Positions 33,571 through 42,240 of a stretch of DNA of 64,000 nucleotides are shown piece after piece. The notes beneath the pieces are model-generated. The model made no database searches. It had not been told where the DNA came from and saw nothing but the letters and a program-made list of their open reading frames with translations. The stretch is from Solirhodobacter olei. GTDB lineage: Bacteria; Pseudomonadota; Alphaproteobacteria; Rhodobacterales; Rhodobacteraceae. Positions within the stretch are counted from its first letter, which is position 1; each line of letters opens with the position of its first letter. Both the position numbers and the translations under genes were made by a program. Location: NCBI RefSeq assembly GCF_004010155.1, contig NZ_RRYH01000003.1:62001-126000 (forward strand), read 5' to 3'.

Positions 33571-33684
33571 TCAGTGTCGGCCGCGCGGGCCGTTCGGTTC
33601 CGGTTGCGCCGCCATCTGCGGCCGGGAGGGGATATGGACCTTCCCGCGGCGAGGCGCCGCGCGGGATCGGTTCGACGTCGGCAT
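33571..33684 (-). CDS. Possible short leader peptide upstream of satP
   Basis: ATG 33684 has GGGAGGAG with good spacing, in front of 37 codons encoding a very basic peptide (MPTSNRSRAAPRRGKVHIPS...) with no hydrophobic segment. It stops 14 bp before satP, so satP could be translationally coupled to it. The strong ribosome site is the only evidence; conservation was not checked. It may equally be non-coding leader sequence. Confidence 0.3.
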   Translation of the reverse strand: MPTSNRSRAAPRRGKVHIPSRPQMAAQPEPNGPRGRH

Positions 33685-34089
33685 GAACTCCTCCCAGGGC
33701 CTGCTCGACGTGCCCGCCGCCTGGCCTCCTCCTGCCGTGCCGCGAGCTGTCGGATGCTGCCCTGATGGCGAAAAAAATTCAATAACTAATTGATAAGAAA
33801 GAGAAAAATAGTAAATCTTTGAACTAAAATCCGGAAAATTGTGTAAATATCCTTTTCGCAAGATATTTCTTTCCTTTGATTTCGTGGAGTTGGCCCGCTC
33901 TCACGCAAACGTGTTGCCTGCCGCGGAGGGCGGCTTCGGCGCACCATTTGCAGCTTTATCAAGGTCATGCGACGTCATGTCCCGGCCGCGGCAGACTGCT
34001 GGGCCGGCCATCCGGGCCGGGATCAGACTACGATCGCTTGCTCCGCCAGGCCCCCGGATGGCTTTGCCGGGCGCGCCCCGCGCAGCCCC
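33685..34089. other. AT-rich promoter island upstream of satP
   Basis: No gene seen. Bases 33770-33890 are strikingly AT-rich (runs of A/T such as ATAGTAAATCTTTG), unlike the rest of the window, and should hold the satP promoter and activator sites. Several -10-like elements occur on the minus strand, including TACTAT near 33814; I cannot choose one. The 33900-34089 part is normal GC and holds nothing clear beyond the 3' end of the neighbouring gene. Confidence 0.4.
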
Positions 34090-34401
34090 TCATTTGCCCA
34101 GGGCGTAGCTGTGGCGAAGCTTGCCGGTGCGACCGTCGAAGACGAGGATCTTGCCCGACACCGTCACGATCGCCACCCACCCCTGGCCCTGCGTCACTGC
34201 GCTCGCCTGCTCTCCGGCGGGCAGGTGGATGTCCTTCGGCAGCACCAGATCGCCGCCCGAGGACGGGAAGCGGATGACAATCACCGCCACGACGATTATC
34301 AGCCCCGCAATCATGGTGGCCGTCAGCCCCACCACCAGCCGCCTCAGAAGGCGCAGGGTGGGGTCTCGGCTGATCGTGTCGTCCACCGGGGAGTCCTGCA
34401 T
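34090..34401 (-). CDS. DUF6476-type single-pass membrane protein
   Basis: 103 residues from ATG 34401. One membrane segment at about 24-46 (LVVGLTATMIAGLIIVVAVIVI) and a short outer domain with beta-strands (GWVAIVTVSGKILVFDGRTGKLRHS). The arrangement matches DUF6476, a small Rhodobacterales family of unknown function; I recognise it by size, context beside the pseudouridine synthase gene and the FDGRTG ending. Its ATG overlaps the ATG of the rightward gene by two bases. Confidence 0.7.
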   Translation of the reverse strand: MQDSPVDDTISRDPTLRLLRRLVVGLTATMIAGLIIVVAVIVIRFPSSGGDLVLPKDIHLPAGEQASAVTQGQGWVAIVTVSGKILVFDGRTGKLRHSYALGK

Positions 34402-35443
34402 GCCGCCCTCCGACCGCCTGGTCACCTTCCGGATCGGCCCCGTGCCGCCCGCGCGCCTTGATAAGGCGCTGGCCCGCGATGTGCCAGAGGAAGCCGCCCT
34501 CTCGCGCTCCCGCCTCGGCCGGCTCCTCGCCGAGGGTGCGGTGAGCGTCAACGGCGCGCCCGCCACCGACCCCCGCGCCCGAGCGGCGGAGGGGGACGAG
34601 ATCGCCATCCGCCTCGGCCCCGCCACCGAGGTTGAGACGGTGGCGGAGGACATCCCCCTCGACATCGTGTTCGAGGATGACGAGCTGATCGTCCTGAACA
34701 AGCCCGCCGGCCTGACCGTCCACCCCGCGCCGGGGCAATGGACCGGCACGCTGGTCAACGCGCTGCTGCACCATTGCGGCGACACCCTGTCCGGCATCGG
34801 CGGCGAGAAGCGGCCGGGCATCGTCCACCGCATCGACAAGGACACCTCGGGCCTGCTCTTGGTGGCGAAATCCGACCGCGCCCACCACGGTCTCGCCGCC
34901 CAGTTCGAGAAGCACACGGTGGACCGCCACTACCTCGCCCTCGTTCACGGCATGCCCGACGCCGCAGATCCCCGCCTCGCAGGGCTGCGCGGCATCTCTT
35001 TCGAGGGTGGCGGGATCCTGAAGATCGCCACCCAGATCGCCCGCCACAAGACCGACCGGCAGCGCCAGGCGGTCACCTTCGAGGGGGGCCGCCACGCCGT
35101 CACCCGCGCCCGCGCCGCCGAAAGCTTCGGCGTACCCCCGGCGGCGAGCCTGCTCGACTGCTGGCTCGAAACGGGGCGCACGCATCAGATCCGGACCCAT
35201 CTCGCCTATGCCGGCCACGGGCTGATCGGCGATCCGGTCTACGGTGGTCAGCGCCGCCTGCCGAAATCCATGGGCCCGGCGGTCGAGGCCGCGCGCGCCT
35301 TCCCGCGCCAGGCGCTCCACGCGGCCACGCTCGGCTTCGTCCACCCGGTCAGCGGCGAGGCGCTTTCCTTTGCCGCGCCCCTGCCGGCGGATATGGCGGA
35401 TCTCGCCGCCAAACTTCGCGCCGCGGCCAGCGCCGCGCGGTAG
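34400..35443 (+). CDS. rluD: RluA/RluD-family 23S rRNA pseudouridine synthase
   Basis: 347 residues from ATG 34400. N-terminal S4 domain (about 14-75: RLDKALARDV...LSRSRLGRLL), then the RluA catalytic core with VHRIDKDTSGLLLVAKS near 138-154, where the Asp in HRIDKDTSG is the catalytic residue. C-terminal TGRTHQIRTHLAYAGHGLIGDPVYGG is also typical. Length and S4 domain favour RluD (positions 1911/1915/1917) over RluA or RluC. Divergent from and overlapping the DUF6476 start, so its promoter must lie inside that gene unless the start is misplaced. Confidence 0.88.
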   Translation: MPPSDRLVTFRIGPVPPARLDKALARDVPEEAALSRSRLGRLLAEGAVSVNGAPATDPRARAAEGDEIAIRLGPATEVETVAEDIPLDIVFEDDELIVLNKPAGLTVHPAPGQWTGTLVNALLHHCGDTLSGIGGEKRPGIVHRIDKDTSGLLLVAKSDRAHHGLAAQFEKHTVDRHYLALVHGMPDAADPRLAGLRGISFEGGGILKIATQIARHKTDRQRQAVTFEGGRHAVTRARAAESFGVPPAASLLDCWLETGRTHQIRTHLAYAGHGLIGDPVYGGQRRLPKSMGPAVEAARAFPRQALHAATLGFVHPVSGEALSFAAPLPADMADLAAKLRAAASAAR

Positions 35444-35521
35444 GCGCAGGTAAGTTTCCCGTGAAGGGCGACGGTTTTCCGCCGCTCGCGCGTTGTACTA
35501 TCGAAACGAGACGATGTGGCC

Positions 35522-35571
35522 TTGAACCGATCGGTTCGACTGCCTAGATGAGATCTGAACCGATCGGTTCG
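35522..35571 (+). promoter_or_regulatory. rpoH promoter with two GAACC-N4-GGTTC operators
   Basis: TTGAAC (35522-35527) and TAGATG (35545-35550) are 17 bp apart and resemble a sigma-70 promoter. GAACCGATCGGTTC occurs twice, at 35524-35537 over the -35 and at 35557-35570 just past the -10; centres are 33 bp, three helical turns, apart. Half-site and spacing equal those of the emrA/TetR operators. A repressor bound here would block transcription. Another possible -10 (TACTAT, 35496-35501) and a TTGACA at 35582 are also present. Confidence 0.7.
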
Positions 35572-35629
35572 AAGTCGCCGATTGACAGTGTGGCCCGGCC
35601 AGGGAGGCCGGGCGGAAGGGGGACCAAGA

Positions 35630-36526
35630 ATGACAAGCTATGCCAACCTCCCGGCACCCTCGCCCGAGCAGGGGCTGAACCGTTATCTGCAGGAAATCCG
35701 CAAGTTCCCGATGCTGGAACCGGAAGAGGAATACATGCTGGCCAAGCGCTGGGCCGACCATCAGGACGCCAGCGCTGCGCACCAGATGGTGACCTCGCAC
35801 CTGCGCCTCGCCGCCAAGATCGCCATGGGCTACCGCGGCTACGGCCTGCCGCAGGCCGAGGTGATCTCGGAAGCCAACGTCGGCCTGATGCAGGCCGTCA
35901 AGCGCTTCGACCCGGAAAAGGGCTTCCGCCTCGCGACCTACGCGATGTGGTGGATTCGCGCCTCGATCCAGGAATACATCCTGCGGTCGTGGTCGCTGGT
36001 GAAGCTGGGCACGACGAGCGCCCAGAAGAAGCTGTTCTTCAACCTGCGCAAGGCCAAGGCGAAGCTCGGCGCGCTGGAGGAAGGGGACCTGCGGCCCGAG
36101 AACGTGGCCCAGATCGCCAAGGACCTGAGCGTTTCCGAAGATGAAGTCGTGGCGATGAACCGCCGGCTTTCGGGCGGCGACGCCTCTCTGAACGCCATGG
36201 TCGGCTCTGACGGCGACAGCGTCACGCAGTGGCAGGACTGGCTGGAAGACGAGGACGCCGATCAGGCCAATGATTATGCCGAGCGCGACGAACTGGAGGC
36301 CCGCCGTGGCCTTCTGGCCGAGGCGATGGACGTGCTGAACGAGCGCGAGCGCGAGATCCTGACCCAGCGCCGCCTTGTCGATCAGGCGGTGACGCTGGAG
36401 GATTTGTCGGAGAAATTCGGCGTCTCCCGCGAACGTATCCGCCAGATCGAGGTCCGCGCCTTCGAGAAGCTGCAAAAACGCATGCGCCAGCTGGCCGAGG
36501 CGAAAGGCATGATGGCCGAAGCCTGA
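35630..36526 (+). CDS. rpoH: Heat-shock sigma factor sigma-32 (RpoH)
   Basis: 298 residues from ATG 35630. Region 2 has SEANVGLMQAVKRFDPEKGFRLATYAMWWIRASIQEYILRSW; the RpoH box QKKLFFNLR lies at 132-140, diagnostic for sigma-32; region 4 ends with LSEKFGVSRERIRQIEVRAFEKLQK. It directs transcription of chaperone and protease genes. Rhodobacteraceae often carry RpoHI and RpoHII; this one resembles the RpoHI type, but that rests on general impression. The promoter carries two operators like those of the emrAB repressor. A good terminator follows. Confidence 0.92.
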   Translation: MTSYANLPAPSPEQGLNRYLQEIRKFPMLEPEEEYMLAKRWADHQDASAAHQMVTSHLRLAAKIAMGYRGYGLPQAEVISEANVGLMQAVKRFDPEKGFRLATYAMWWIRASIQEYILRSWSLVKLGTTSAQKKLFFNLRKAKAKLGALEEGDLRPENVAQIAKDLSVSEDEVVAMNRRLSGGDASLNAMVGSDGDSVTQWQDWLEDEDADQANDYAERDELEARRGLLAEAMDVLNEREREILTQRRLVDQAVTLEDLSEKFGVSRERIRQIEVRAFEKLQKRMRQLAEAKGMMAEA

Positions 36527-36559
36527 TCTTTCCTCCCCCGGACGGTCTCCGACCGGACT

Positions 36560-36597
36560 GGCCCCGGCCCGTTGGCAGACGGACCGGGGCCTTATTC
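36560..36597 (+). terminator. Rho-independent terminator of rpoH
   Basis: GGCCCCGG (36560-36567) and CCGGGGCC (36584-36591) pair, with further pairing of CCGT and ACGG inside the loop, followed by TTATTCGTTT. It starts 33 bp past the rpoH stop. Confidence 0.75.
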
Positions 36598-36795
36598 GTT
36601 TGGGCGTAGGGTGCACATTGATCGCGCACTGCGACGCGCATCCTCACCACCCACCCCCGGCCCGAAACCGGGGGCGAAGCCGGCCGGGTCAGCGACCACC
36701 CGCGGACGGGCGCCGGCCCTCGTCACCGCCGCCCCCGGTGGACAGCCCCGCCGCCCCGCGTCACACTCGGCCCGTCCCGGCAGGAGGAGCCCGCG

Positions 36796-37380
36796 ATGCC
36801 CGCAAGCAATCCCAGAACCCAGGCCTTCTTCGAAAAGCCGGACTGGCAGGCGGAGCTTGCCGCCCTGCGCGCCATCCTCCTCTCCCTCCCGCTCGAGGAA
36901 ACCTTCAAATGGCGCGGCCCCTGCTACACCGCCCATGGGGGCAATATCGCCACGCTCTGGCGCTTCAAGGACGCCTGCGGCATCGGCCTTTTCAAGGGCG
37001 TCCTCGCCGAGGATCCGGAGGGCCTTCTGGTCGCGCTGGGCGAGAACTCCCGTTCCATGCGCGCGGTGAAATTCACCGGTCTCGCCGCGGTCCGGGACGC
37101 CGAGCCTGCGCTCAGGGCCCTGATCACCAGCGCCATCGCGGTCGAGCAGGCCGGCCTCAAGGTCGACATGCCCAAGGACGATCTCGAGATCCCCGAGGAG
37201 CTCCTTGCCCGGCTCGAGGAGGACCCCGCGCTCCAGACCGCCTTCGACGCGCTCACCCCGGGCCGGCGCCGCAGCCACATCCTCCATGTCGCGGGGGCCC
37301 GGCAATCGGCCACCCGCGCCGCGCGGGTGGAGAAATGCCGGCCCAAAATCCTCGCCGGCCGCGGCTTTCTCGACCGCTGA
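36796..37380 (+). CDS. YdeI/OmpD-associated family protein (DUF1801 fold)
   Basis: 194 residues from ATG 36796, with CAGGAGGAG upstream. The N-terminal half is the DUF1801 iron-chaperone-like fold (ALRAILLSLPLEETFKWRGPCYTAHGGNIATLWRFKDACGIGLFKG), and the C-terminal half is the YdeI/OmdA helical domain (IPEELLARLEEDPALQTAFDALTPGRRRSHILHVAGARQSATRAARVEK). Function in the cell is poorly known. Its neighbours give no clear clue. Confidence 0.85.
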   Translation: MPASNPRTQAFFEKPDWQAELAALRAILLSLPLEETFKWRGPCYTAHGGNIATLWRFKDACGIGLFKGVLAEDPEGLLVALGENSRSMRAVKFTGLAAVRDAEPALRALITSAIAVEQAGLKVDMPKDDLEIPEELLARLEEDPALQTAFDALTPGRRRSHILHVAGARQSATRAARVEKCRPKILAGRGFLDR

Positions 37381-37444
37381 ACCGACCCCCGTTTTCATTC
37401 CCGCCGCCGCGCACTAGGCTTCGCGCCAAGCAATGGAGGATAGC

Positions 37445-38416
37445 ATGCCGAACACCGTCCGCTGGGGCATCCTCAGCGCCGCCAAGATCGCCCGCGAATG
37501 GCTCGCCCCGGCCATCCACATGTCTGACCGCGGCCGCCTGACCGCCGTCGCCAGCCGCACGCCGGGCAAGGCCGAGTCGCTCGCCGCCCGCTACGGCGAC
37601 GTCACCATTCATCATGATTACGACGCGCTTCTGGCCGATCCGAACGTGGACGCGATCTACATCCCGCTGCCGAACGGCGCCCATGTCGAATGGACCGAGA
37701 AATGCCTCCGCGCCGGCAAGCACGTGCTCTGCGAGAAGCCGATCGCGCTGAAGGCGGGGGAGATCGACCACCTCATCAAGGTCCGGGACGAAACCGGCAA
37801 ACACGCGGCAGAGGCCTTCATGGTCACCCACCACCCGCAATGGCACCGGGTCCGCGAGCTGATCGCGCGCGGCGAGATCGGCGAACTCCGCCAGGTCCAG
37901 GGCGGCTTCTCCTTCTTCAACGACGACCCGGCCAACATCCGCAATGACGCCTCCCAGGGCGGCGGGGCGCTGCGCGACATCGGCGTCTACCCCTCGGTGG
38001 TGACCCGCTTCGTGACCCTGCACGAGCCCACCGCCATCACCGCCTCGATCGACTGGGACCACGGCATCGACGCCACCGCCCGGGTCGCGGCCCAGTTCCC
38101 CGGCTTCGCGCTCGACTTCTACGTCTCGATGCGGATGCATCCCTACCAGTCCATGCTGTTTCACGGCGACAAGGGCTGGATCCGGGTCGCGACGCCCTTC
38201 AACGCGAAGCTCTACGGCGACGACGTGCTGGAGATCCGCGACCGCTCCGGCGCGACCCGGATCGAGCGTTTCCCGCTGGTGGACCAGTACACCGTCCAGA
38301 TCGACGCGTTCAACGCGACGGTCCTCGACGGCGCGCCTTACGACTGCCCGCTGGAGTTCTCCCGCGGCAACCAGCGTATGATCGACATGATCTATGCCGC
38401 CGCCGGACGCCCCTGA
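37445..38416 (+). CDS. Gfo/Idh/MocA-family oxidoreductase
   Basis: 323 residues from ATG 37445, with GGAGG before it; an ATG at 37433 contains that ribosome site and is rejected. N-terminal Rossmann fold (WGILSAAKIAREWLAPAIH), then the family EKP motif in CEKPIAL near 102, followed by the C-terminal dehydrogenase domain with GGGALRDIGVYPSV near 175. It probably oxidises or reduces a sugar or sugar-like substrate with NAD(P). The variant start GILSAAKI replaces the usual GxGxxG, as in xylose dehydrogenase-like members. Confidence 0.87.
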   Translation: MPNTVRWGILSAAKIAREWLAPAIHMSDRGRLTAVASRTPGKAESLAARYGDVTIHHDYDALLADPNVDAIYIPLPNGAHVEWTEKCLRAGKHVLCEKPIALKAGEIDHLIKVRDETGKHAAEAFMVTHHPQWHRVRELIARGEIGELRQVQGGFSFFNDDPANIRNDASQGGGALRDIGVYPSVVTRFVTLHEPTAITASIDWDHGIDATARVAAQFPGFALDFYVSMRMHPYQSMLFHGDKGWIRVATPFNAKLYGDDVLEIRDRSGATRIERFPLVDQYTVQIDAFNATVLDGAPYDCPLEFSRGNQRMIDMIYAAAGRP

Positions 38417-38466
38417 AACGGCCGCACGTAAAAAGTGTATCTTGGATATAGAATGATCACACAAAG

Positions 38467-38480
38467 TTGATCTCGATCAA
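38467..38480 (+). promoter_or_regulatory. FNR/FnrL box
   Basis: TTGAT-CTCG-ATCAA matches the FNR consensus TTGAT-N4-ATCAA at every fixed base. It is centred about 64 bp upstream of the host-attachment-type gene, so a start site near 38515 would place it at the -41.5 position used for FNR activation. The AT-rich bases 38428-38466 just upstream also stand out. Confidence 0.7.
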
Positions 38481-38537
38481 AGTCCGCCCGTCGAATCCGG
38501 GCAAAGAACTCTCCGCCCAAAGAAAGGAGAGTTCGGG

Positions 38538-38969
38538 ATGTATGAAACGGTAACGCTTCTGGTTCTTGCCAATGAGGATCGGGTGCGCTTCCTTGAAAAT
38601 CGAGGAGCCGGGCGGGGTTTGACGGATGTTTTCACCGTCACCCGCGCGGAACTGGAGGAGGCCCGGGAGGAGGAGGTCGGCCGCATCGCCGTCGGCGCTC
38701 CGCCCCATGTCTACGAAAGACGCACGCGGACGGAGGAGCGGCTGAGAGAGATCTTCGCCAGCGACCTGGCGGAGATCCTGGCCGAGCGGGCATGCTCCGC
38801 GCCCTTCGACCGGCTGGTCATCGCGGCCCCGCCGCGGGTGCTCTCGCTGCTGCGGGCGGCGCTTCCGCGCACAATGCGGCGGCGGCTGGTCTTCGATATC
38901 GAGCGCGACCTGATGGAGGTCCCGGCCGAAGGGCTGCCGGCCTTCTTCACCCGGGGCACGATGTTCTGA
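38538..38969 (+). CDS. Host attachment protein family (eRF1-like fold)
   Basis: 143 residues from ATG 38538, with AAAGGAGAG upstream. The sequence begins MYETVTLLVLANEDRVRFLENRGAG, with ERRTRTEERLREIFASDLAEIL and LVIAAPPRVLSLLRAAL further on; this is the family first described as required for attachment to host cells (AtsE-like), related to the eRF1/Pelota domain. No signal peptide, so action on the surface must be indirect. The FNR box in front predicts induction at low oxygen. Confidence 0.8.
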   Translation: MYETVTLLVLANEDRVRFLENRGAGRGLTDVFTVTRAELEEAREEEVGRIAVGAPPHVYERRTRTEERLREIFASDLAEILAERACSAPFDRLVIAAPPRVLSLLRAALPRTMRRRLVFDIERDLMEVPAEGLPAFFTRGTMF

Positions 38970-38982
38970 CCGGGCGGTGGGC

Positions 38983-40146
38983 TCATGCCTCCGGCAGCAT
39001 CCGGTCGAGGAGCCGCATCATGTTGCCCCCCATCACCTTTTCGATCACCGCCTCATCGAGGCCCGCTGCGAGCAGGGCCTCGGTGACCGCAGCCAGCTCG
39101 CTCACATCGAATGGCTCGGGCACCGCCCCGTCGAAATCCGACCCGAGCGACACCGCGTCCTCGCCCAGCAGCGCGACCGCCGCGCTGACCGCCCCGGCGA
39201 TGCCGGCGGGCGAGGGGTCGCCGATCACCTCGGCCCAGTATCCGATCCCGGCCACCCCGCCGCGGGACATGATCTCGACCATCAGGTCGTCCGGGAAATT
39301 CCTGGGGCTTTGGCAATGCGAACAGATGCCGGTATGGCTGACCACCAGCGGCACATCGGTCATCGCCAGCACGTCGCGCGCGGTCTGCTCGCTCGAATGG
39401 GTTAGGTCGATGATGAACCCCCGCGCGACCAGCGCCCGGACCAGATCGCGGCCATAGTCCGTCAGCCCCGCCCGGCTTGCCCCGTGCAGCGATCCGCCCA
39501 CCTCGGTATCGAGGAAATGGTGAAGCCCGATCAGCCGGAATCCGGCGTCCCAGAGCCGGTCGAGGTTCTCCAGCCGCCCCTCGAGCACATGCGCGCCTTC
39601 GGCGCCGAGGATCCCGCCCACCACCTGCGCCCCGGCCGCGCGTTCGGCCAGAAGCCGGGACAGATCGCCCCGCGTCCGCAGGATCCTCAGCCCCTCCGGC
39701 ATCCGCCGGGCAAAGCGGTGCAGCCGCGCCGCCTGGTGCAGCCCGCGCGCGCAGAGACTGCCCCAGCTCCGCACCGGCCAGAGCTGCGCGATGGCCAGCG
39801 CCGTGATCCGGTCGCGCCCGAGGCGGAGGTTCTCTTCCACGTTCATGCCGGCTGGGACCTGGGTCACGGTGGTGAAGACCTGCACCGCTACATTGCCCTC
39901 GATCAGCCGGGGGATGTCGACATGCCCGCGCTTGCCGCGCTTCGTCAGGTCTCGGTTCCACAGCAGGCTGTCGCAATGCCAGTCGCCGATCACCAGCCGC
40001 GCATGCAGCGCCCGCGCGCGATCGGAGACCGGCCAAAGCCGATGCGGCAGCACCCGGTTCATCCCGGCCTCCGCGATCCCGGGCCCGAAGGCGAGAAACC
40101 CGGCCGTGGCGAGGACCAAAACTGCAAGGATACCGATCAGGATCAT
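38983..40146 (-). CDS. Membrane dipeptidase, peptidase family M19
   Basis: 387 residues. One N-terminal membrane segment (3-20), then the M19 metal-dependent barrel. Zinc ligands are visible: HxD at 57-59 (GDWHCD), the bridging Glu in LGAEGAH near 187, and His residues in LHHFLD near 213 and VVSHTG near 274, with Asp in LGSDFDG near 340. It hydrolyses dipeptides, possibly D-amino acid-containing ones, at the outer side of the inner membrane. Convergent with the host-attachment gene, 13 bp apart. Confidence 0.88.
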   Translation of the reverse strand: MILIGILAVLVLATAGFLAFGPGIAEAGMNRVLPHRLWPVSDRARALHARLVIGDWHCDSLLWNRDLTKRGKRGHVDIPRLIEGNVAVQVFTTVTQVPAGMNVEENLRLGRDRITALAIAQLWPVRSWGSLCARGLHQAARLHRFARRMPEGLRILRTRGDLSRLLAERAAGAQVVGGILGAEGAHVLEGRLENLDRLWDAGFRLIGLHHFLDTEVGGSLHGASRAGLTDYGRDLVRALVARGFIIDLTHSSEQTARDVLAMTDVPLVVSHTGICSHCQSPRNFPDDLMVEIMSRGGVAGIGYWAEVIGDPSPAGIAGAVSAAVALLGEDAVSLGSDFDGAVPEPFDVSELAAVTEALLAAGLDEAVIEKVMGGNMMRLLDRMLPEA

Positions 40147-40207
40147 TCCGCCCTCATATCAGCTTGGGCCAAATATCCCACGGTGGTCCGGGGGCTGAAA
40201 CCCCGGC

Positions 40208-41209
40208 CTAAACCCGGATCCTCTCCCCCGCCGCGTCGAACAGGAACTGCCGCGAGGCGTCCGGCGTCAGATGCACCACCTCGGCCACCTCGAAGCGGTG
40301 CTCTCCGAACAGCCGCACGGTCAGCAGCCCGTGCACATCGGTGTTGATATAGACGTTGGTCTCGCCGCCCAGATGCTCGACATGGCTGATCGTGCCCGGG
40401 ATGCGCCCGGCCTCGCGGCTGATCTCCAGGTGTTCCGGCCGGATGCCCAGCGTCTCGCCCGTCTCCCCCAGCGCCGAGGCCTTCAGGAAGTTCATCTGCG
40501 GCGAGCCGATGAAGCCCGCGACGAAGGTGTTCGCGGGGTCGTTGTAAAGCTCCATCGGCGCGCCGACCTGGGCCACGCGGCCCGCGTTCAGCACCACGAT
40601 CCGGTCGGCCAGCGTCATCGCCTCCACCTGGTCGTGGGTCACGTAGATCATGGTCGCCTTCAGCTCGCGGTGCAGCCGCGCGATTTCGATCCGCGTGTGC
40701 ACCCGAAGCGCCGCGTCGAGGTTGGAAAGTGGCTCGTCGAACAGGAACAGCTTCGGCTTGCGCACGATCGCCCGCCCGATGGCGACCCGTTGCCGCTGCC
40801 CGCCCGACAGCTCCGACGGCCGCCGCTCCAGAAGCGGCTCCAGCGACAGCATGCCGGACGCCCGCGCCACCGCTTCGGCGATCTCCGCCTTCGCCTCGCC
40901 CGCCTGCTTCAGGGCAAGCCCCATGTTGTCGCGCACGGTCAGGTGGGGGTAGAGCGCGTAGCTCTGGAACACCATCGCGATCTCGCGCTTCGACGGGGGC
41001 GTCAGGTTCACCTTCGCCCCGTCGATCCTCACTTCGCCGGAGGTCACGTCCTCCAGCCCCGCGATCATCCTGAGCAGCGTGGACTTGCCGCAGCCCGACG
41101 GCCCGACGAAGACGCAGAATTCGCCATCGGCCACCTCGAGGTCGACCCCCTTGATGACATCGACGGGGCCGAAGGACTTCTGGACATTGGAAAGGTTCAG
41201 GGCGCCCAT
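40208..41209 (-). CDS. Sugar ABC transporter ATP-binding protein (UgpC/MsmX-like)
   Basis: 333 residues. Walker [10 protein letters not shown] near 36-44, signature [15 protein letters not shown], Walker [17 protein letters not shown] and switch His in THDQ. The C-terminal 100 residues form the TOBE regulatory domain of MalK/UgpC types ([11 protein letters not shown]). Overlaps the oxidoreductase gene by 13 bp. Last gene of the leftward amino-sugar importer operon. Confidence 0.92.
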   Translation of the reverse strand: MGALNLSNVQKSFGPVDVIKGVDLEVADGEFCVFVGPSGCGKSTLLRMIAGLEDVTSGEVRIDGAKVNLTPPSKREIAMVFQSYALYPHLTVRDNMGLALKQAGEAKAEIAEAVARASGMLSLEPLLERRPSELSGGQRQRVAIGRAIVRKPKLFLFDEPLSNLDAALRVHTRIEIARLHRELKATMIYVTHDQVEAMTLADRIVVLNAGRVAQVGAPMELYNDPANTFVAGFIGSPQMNFLKASALGETGETLGIRPEHLEISREAGRIPGTISHVEHLGGETNVYINTDVHGLLTVRLFGEHRFEVAEVVHLTPDASRQFLFDAAGERIRV

Positions 41210-42240
41210 GGGGCCTCCTTCAGATTGACGGTCCGGCCGGAGCGGACGCTGGCATCGGCGGCGAGGCAGATCGCGAGCGAGGCGACCGCCTCCCGCATGT
41301 GCCGGCTCAGGTCGAGGTCCTCGGCGATGGCGCGCGCGACGAAAGCCGCCTCGCGCTCGCAGAGCTCCTGGTGGCCGGGCTCGTCGGCCATGGAGATATC
41401 CTCATCCGCCCCGCCCGCATGATGGACGCGCAGCAAGGATGTCTTGGTATGCGTCTCGATATCGTCCGAGCGCGCGCTCTCCGGCATCCGGATCGAGACA
41501 GCGCCCTTCGGCGAGACCACGTCCTTCACGAAAAAGGCGGTGTCCGACATCATCGGTCCCCAGCCCGCCTCGTACCAGCCGAGAGAGCCGTCCTCGAAGA
41601 GAACCTGGAAATGCCCGTAATTGTACATGTCGGGCGCGATCTCGTCGGTCATGCGCAGGCCCATGCCGCGCACCTCGACGGCCTCGCTGCCTGCGATCTG
41701 CAGCATCACGTCGACGTAATGCACCCCGCAGTCGACGATCGGCGGCGTCGTCTTCATCAGCGCCTTGTGGACCTCCCAGGTCGGCCCCTTGGACTGCTGG
41801 TTGAGGTTCAGCCGGAAGACGTATGGCCCGCCCATTGCCCGGGCCTCGGCGATCAGCCGCTGCCAGGAGGGGTGATGGCGCAGGATGTAGCCCACGACGA
41901 CCTTCCGCCCCGTCCGTGCCGCGCAGTCGGCCACGCGGCGGGCGTCCTCCACCGTCGTCGCCAGTGGTTTCTCCACGAAGACATCCGCTCCCGACTCCAT
42001 CGCCGCCACGGCGAAATCGGCGTGGCTGTCGGAATAGGTCGCGATCGAAACCAGGTTGGGCTTCAGCCGATCCAGTGCCTCGTGAAAATCCCGGCTCAGC
42101 GGGTAGGCATGAAGGGCGGGGTCCATCTCGGGCGCAGAGCGGTTGACCAGGCCCACGATCTCGAAGGCCGGGTTGTGGTGATAGGCCAGCGCATGGCTGC
42201 GCCCCATGTTGCCGAGACCTGCGACGAGCGTACGGATCAT
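41197..42240 (-). CDS. Gfo/Idh/MocA-family oxidoreductase in the amino-sugar importer operon
   Basis: 347 residues from ATG 42240, whose ATGA overlaps the stop of the permease gene. Rossmann motif [14 protein letters not shown] at 8-21, [13 protein letters not shown] near 95, then the C-terminal domain with [12 protein letters not shown] near 180. Placed between permease and ATPase, so it probably acts on the imported sugar, for example reducing or oxidising an unusual amino sugar before murQ/nag enzymes act. That role is inference. Confidence 0.88.
   Translation of the reverse strand: MIRTLVAGLGNMGRSHALAYHHNPAFEIVGLVNRSAPEMDPALHAYPLSRDFHEALDRLKPNLVSIATYSDSHADFAVAAMESGADVFVEKPLATTVEDARRVADCAARTGRKVVVGYILRHHPSWQRLIAEARAMGGPYVFRLNLNQQSKGPTWEVHKALMKTTPPIVDCGVHYVDVMLQIAGSEAVEVRGMGLRMTDEIAPDMYNYGHFQVLFEDGSLGWYEAGWGPMMSDTAFFVKDVVSPKGAVSIRMPESARSDDIETHTKTSLLRVHHAGGADEDISMADEPGHQELCEREAAFVARAIAEDLDLSRHMREAVASLAICLAADASVRSGRTVNLKEAPWAP

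Noticed and set aside
33571-33861. A 96-codon version of the satP leader frame
   Set aside because: Its upstream half crosses the AT-rich promoter island, has no ribosome site, and lacks coding character; only the downstream 37-codon part has a good start.
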